A stretch of DNA of 64,000 nucleotides, from assembly GCA_038025085.1 (NCBI GenBank), contig CM076140.1, positions 28,552,501-28,616,500 of the forward strand. The letters are read 5' to 3'. Source of the DNA: Tetragonia tetragonoides. Lineage: Eukaryota > Streptophyta > Magnoliopsida > Caryophyllales > Aizoaceae. Shown piece by piece: positions 60,401-64,000 of this stretch; positions within the stretch are counted from its first letter, which is position 1; each line of letters opens with the position of its first letter. The notes below the pieces were generated by a model. It did no database searches. It was not told where the DNA came from and saw only the letters and a list, made by a program, of their open reading frames with translations. A program made the translations under genes and the position numbers.

Positions 60401-63400
60401 TGTGGTGTATATTAAGAGAAATCATCCAACTACTTTATTTGGATTCATTTGAGTGTGAAACTACACCTAGGATGTTTACAAGTACAAAAAAGATTCAACT
60501 CAAGCTTTTGAATGCATTTACGCGTTTTAAAAGCTCATACGAGTAGGGTGAAAGAGATTTGAGTTCTTTTGTGTTCTACATTAAGAGAAAGCATCCAAAT
60601 ACTTTGTTTGGATCCATTTTAGTGTGAAACTACACCTAGGATGTTTACAAGTACAAACAAGCTTAAACTCAAACTTTTGAATGCATTTACGCGTTTTAAA
60701 AGCTCATACGAGTAGGGTGAAAGAGATTTGAGTTCTTTTGTGTTGTATATTAAGAGAAAGCATCCAAATACTTTATTTGCATTCATTTGAGTTTGAAACT
60801 ACACCTAGGACGTTTACAAGTACAAACAAGCTTCAACTCAAGCTTTTGAATTCATTTACGCGATTTAAAAGCTCATACGAGGAGGATCAAAGAGATTTGA
60901 GTTCTGTTGTAATGTATATTAACAGAAAGCATCCAAATACTTCCTTTGGATTCATTTGAGTGTGAAACTACACCTATGATGTTTACAAGAACAAACTAGC
61001 TTCAACTCAAGCTTGTGAATGCTTTTACGCGTTTTAAAAGCTCATACGAGTAGGCTGAAAGAGATTTGAGTTCTTTTGTGTTGTACATTAAGAGAAAGCA
61101 TCCAAATACTTTGTTTGGATTCTTTTGAGTGTGAAACTATACCTAGGATGTTTACAAGTACAAACAAGCTTAAACTCAAACTTTTGAATGCATTTACGCG
61201 TTTTAAAAGCTCAAACGAGTAGGGTGAAAGAGATTTGAGTTATTTTGTGTTGTATATTAAGAGAAAGCATCCACATACTTTGTTTGCATTCATTTGAGTG
61301 TGAAAATACTCCTAGGATGTTTACAAGTACAAAAAAGCATCAACTCAAGCTTTTGAATGCATCTACGCGTTTTAACAGCTCTTACGACTAGGGTGATAGA
61401 GATCGTGTTCTTTTGTGTTGTATATCAAGTGAAAGCACCCAAATATTTTGTTTGCATTCATTTGAGTATGAAACTACACCAAGAATATTTTAAAGTGCAA
61501 ACAAGCTTCAACATAAGCTTTTGAATGCATTTACGCGTTTTAAAAGCTCATACGAGTAGGGTGAAAGAGATTTGAGTTCTTTTGTGTTGTATATTAAGAG
61601 AAAGCATCCAAACACTTTGTTTGCAGTCATTTGAGTGTGAAACTACTCCTAGGATGTTGACAAGTACAAACAAGTTTCAACTCAAGCTTTTGAATGCATT
61701 TACGCGTTTTAAAAGCTCATACGAGTAGGGTGATAGAGATTGAGTTCTTTTGTGTTGTATACTAAGAGAAAGCATCCAAATACTTTGTTTGCATTCATTT
61801 GAGCGTGAAACAACACCTAGGATGTTTACAAGTACAAACAAGCTTCAACTCAAGCTTTTGAATGCATTTACGCGTTTTAAAAGCTCATACGAGTAGGGTG
61901 AAAGAGATTTGAGTTCTTTTTTGTTGTATATTAAGAGAAAGTATCCAAATACTTCTTTTGCACTCATTTGAGTGATAAAATACACCTAGGATTTTTACAA
62001 GTACAAACAAGCTTCAACTCAAGCTTTTGAATGCATTTACGCGTTTTAAAAGCTCATACGAGTAGGGTGAAAGAGATTTGAGTTCTTTTGTGTTCTACAT
62101 TAAGAGAAAGCATCCAAATACTTTGGATTCATTTTAGTGTGAAACTACACCTAGGATGTTTACAAGTACAAACAAGCTTAAACTCAAACTTTTGAATGCA
62201 TTTACGCGTTTTAAAAGCTCATACGAGTAGGGTGAAAGAGATTTGAGTTATTTTGTGTTGTATATTAAGAGAAAGCATCCAAATACTTTGTTTGCATTCA
62301 TTTGAATGTGAATCTACACCTAGGATGTTTACAAGTACAAACTAACTTCACCTCAAGCTTTTGAATGCATTTACGCGTTTTAAAAGCTCAAACGAGTAGG
62401 GTGAAAGAGATTTGAGTTATTTTGTGTTGTATATTAAGAGAAAGCATCCACATACTTTGTTTGCATTCATTTGAGTGTGAAAATACTCCTAGGATGTTTT
62501 CAAGTACAAAAAAGCATCAACTCAAGCTTTTGAATGCATCTACGCGTTTTAACAACTCTGACGACTAGGGTGATAGAGATCGTGTTCTTTTGTGTTGTAT
62601 ATTAAGTGAAAGCACCCAAATGTTTTGTTTGCATTCATTTGAGTATGAAACTACACCAAGAATGTTTTAAAGTGCAAACAAGCTTCAACATAAGCTTTTG
62701 AATGCATTTACGCGTTTTAAAAGCTCATACGAGTAGCGTGAAAGAGATTTGAGTTCTTTTGTGTTGTATATTAAGAGAAAGCATCCAAATACTTTGTTTG
62801 GATTCTTTTGATTGTGAAACTAAACCTAGGATGTTTACAAGTACAAACAAGCTTAAACTCAAACTTTTGAATGCATTTACGCGTTTTAAAAGCTCAAACG
62901 AGTAGGGTGAAAGAGATTTGAGTTATTTTGTGTTGTATATTAAGAGAAAGCATCCAAATACTTTGTTTGCATTCATTTGAGTGTGAAAATACACCTTGGA
63001 TGTTTACAAGTACAAAAAAGATTCAACTCAAGCTTTTGAATGTATTTACGCGTTTTAACAGCTCTTACGACTAGGGTGATAGAGATCGAGTTCTTTTGTG
63101 TTGTATATTCAGAGAAAGCACCCAAATGTTTTGTTTGCATTCATTTGAGTATGAAACTACACCAAGAATGTTTAAAGTGCAAATAAGCTTCAACTCAAGC
63201 TTTTGAATTCATTTACGCGATTTAAAAGCTCATACGAGGAGGATCAAAGAGATTTGAGTTCTGTTGTAATGTATATTAACAGAAAGCATCCAAATACTTC
63301 CTTTGGATTCATTTGAGTGTGAAACTACACCTATGATGTTTACAAGAACAAACTAGCTTCAACTCAAGCTTGTGAATGCATTTACGCGTTTTAAAAGCTC

Positions 63401-64000
63401 ATACGAGTAGGGTGAAAGAGATTTGAGTTCTTTTGTGTTGTACATTAAGAGAAAGCATCCAAATACTTTGTTTGGATTCTTTTGAGTGTGAAACTACACC
63501 TAGGATGTTTACAAGTACAAACAAGCTTAAAGTCAAACTTTTGAATGCATTTACGCGTTTTAAAAGCTCAAACGAGTAGGGTGAAAGAGATTTGAGTTAT
63601 TTTGTGTTGTATATTAAGAGAAAGCATCCAAATACTTTGTTTGCATTCATTTGAGTGTGAAAATACTCCTAAGATGTTTACAAGTACAAAAAAGCATCAA
63701 CTCAAGCTTTTGAATGCATCTACGCGTTTTAACAGCTCTTACGACTAGGGTGATAGAGATCGTGTTCTTTTGTGTTGTATATTAAGAGAAAGCACCCAAA
63801 TGTTTTGTTTGCATTCATTTGAGTATGAAACTACACCAAGAATGTTTTAATGTGCAAACAAGCTTCAACTTAAGCTTTTGAGTGCATTTACGCGTTTTAA
63901 AAGCTCATACGAGTAGGGTGATAGAGATTGAGTTCTTTTGTGTTGTATATCAAGAGAAAGCACCTAAATGTTTTGTTTGCGTTCATTTGAGTATGAAACT
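54495..64000 (+). repeat. Satellite array, forward orientation, to the right edge
   Basis: About 56 monomers of types A, B and C. Type C copies lie at about 56704, 57841, 59869, 60880 and 63237, and repeated runs of the same variants (for example CATCTACGCG and TTTGCAGTCATTTGAG) show further multi-monomer duplication with the 48.7-54.1 kb block. One monomer near 57090 has lost about 45 bp (CACCCAAAATGTTTC). No genes or non-satellite inserts are seen. The array continues past the window. Confidence 0.95.

Noticed and set aside
1..64000. CENP-B box-like motif, telomere repeats, rDNA or CRISPR-type arrays
   Set aside because: The monomer consensus does not contain the CENP-B box pattern. No TTTAGGG runs or rRNA sequence are seen. 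The tandem units are contiguous rather than repeat-spacer.

Overview
The window looks like a centromeric or pericentromeric block of a plant, probably a eudicot. About two thirds of it (roughly 42-43 kb, about 250 copies) is one AT-rich tandem satellite with a monomer near 169 bp. The rest is LTR retrotransposons and their fragments. The pol proteins are Ty3/gypsy chromovirus type and most resemble the CRM (centromeric retrotransposon) clade: a CCHC gag, protease, RT and RNase H, an integrase ending in the HLRKERFP...KLMPR / STFNVGDLSPYL signature, and a 3' reading frame that runs into the LTR. I see no host gene, rRNA or tRNA gene. I cannot name the species; the satellite is not one I recognise.

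Layout. 1-1407: satellite in reverse orientation. 1408-4368: satellite in forward orientation, which holds for the rest of the window. 4369-8410: two minus-strand gag-only (non-autonomous) elements sharing one central LTR, truncated at the left. 8411-12043: satellite. 12044-12448: fragment of a different LTR ('fragment F', copy 1). 12449-21623: satellite. 21624-32482: a plus-strand element that once encoded all functions, flanked by TSD AACTA and broken by nonsense and frameshift mutations. Inside its pol, at 25512-30540 with TSD AAACC, sits an inverted tail-to-tail pair of gag-only elements. 32483-43022: satellite with a clear 1.17/1.34-kb higher-order repeat. 43023-48692: fragment F copy 2, split by a young 5,259-bp CRM element (43211-48469, TSD GGTTA) whose polyprotein is open from end to end but lacks the integrase core. 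48693-54088: satellite. 54089-54494: fragment F copy 3. 54495-64000: satellite.

How the parts relate. Two autonomous-type lineages each have a gag-only partner with matching LTR parts. The 43-kb CRM pairs with the gag-only elements at 4-8 kb. The 21-kb element pairs with the inverted pair nested inside it. In every lineage the LTR begins TGATGC and is read through by the upstream ORF as DALAS or DAGA(S/T), so the LTR encodes a C-terminal tail. By eye, LTR divergence ranks the insertions: outer 21-kb element about 3%, inverted pair about 1%, 43-kb CRM about 0.5%. The three F copies have identical junctions and shared flanks, so an old insertion has been copied along with the satellite. All percentages are manual counts.
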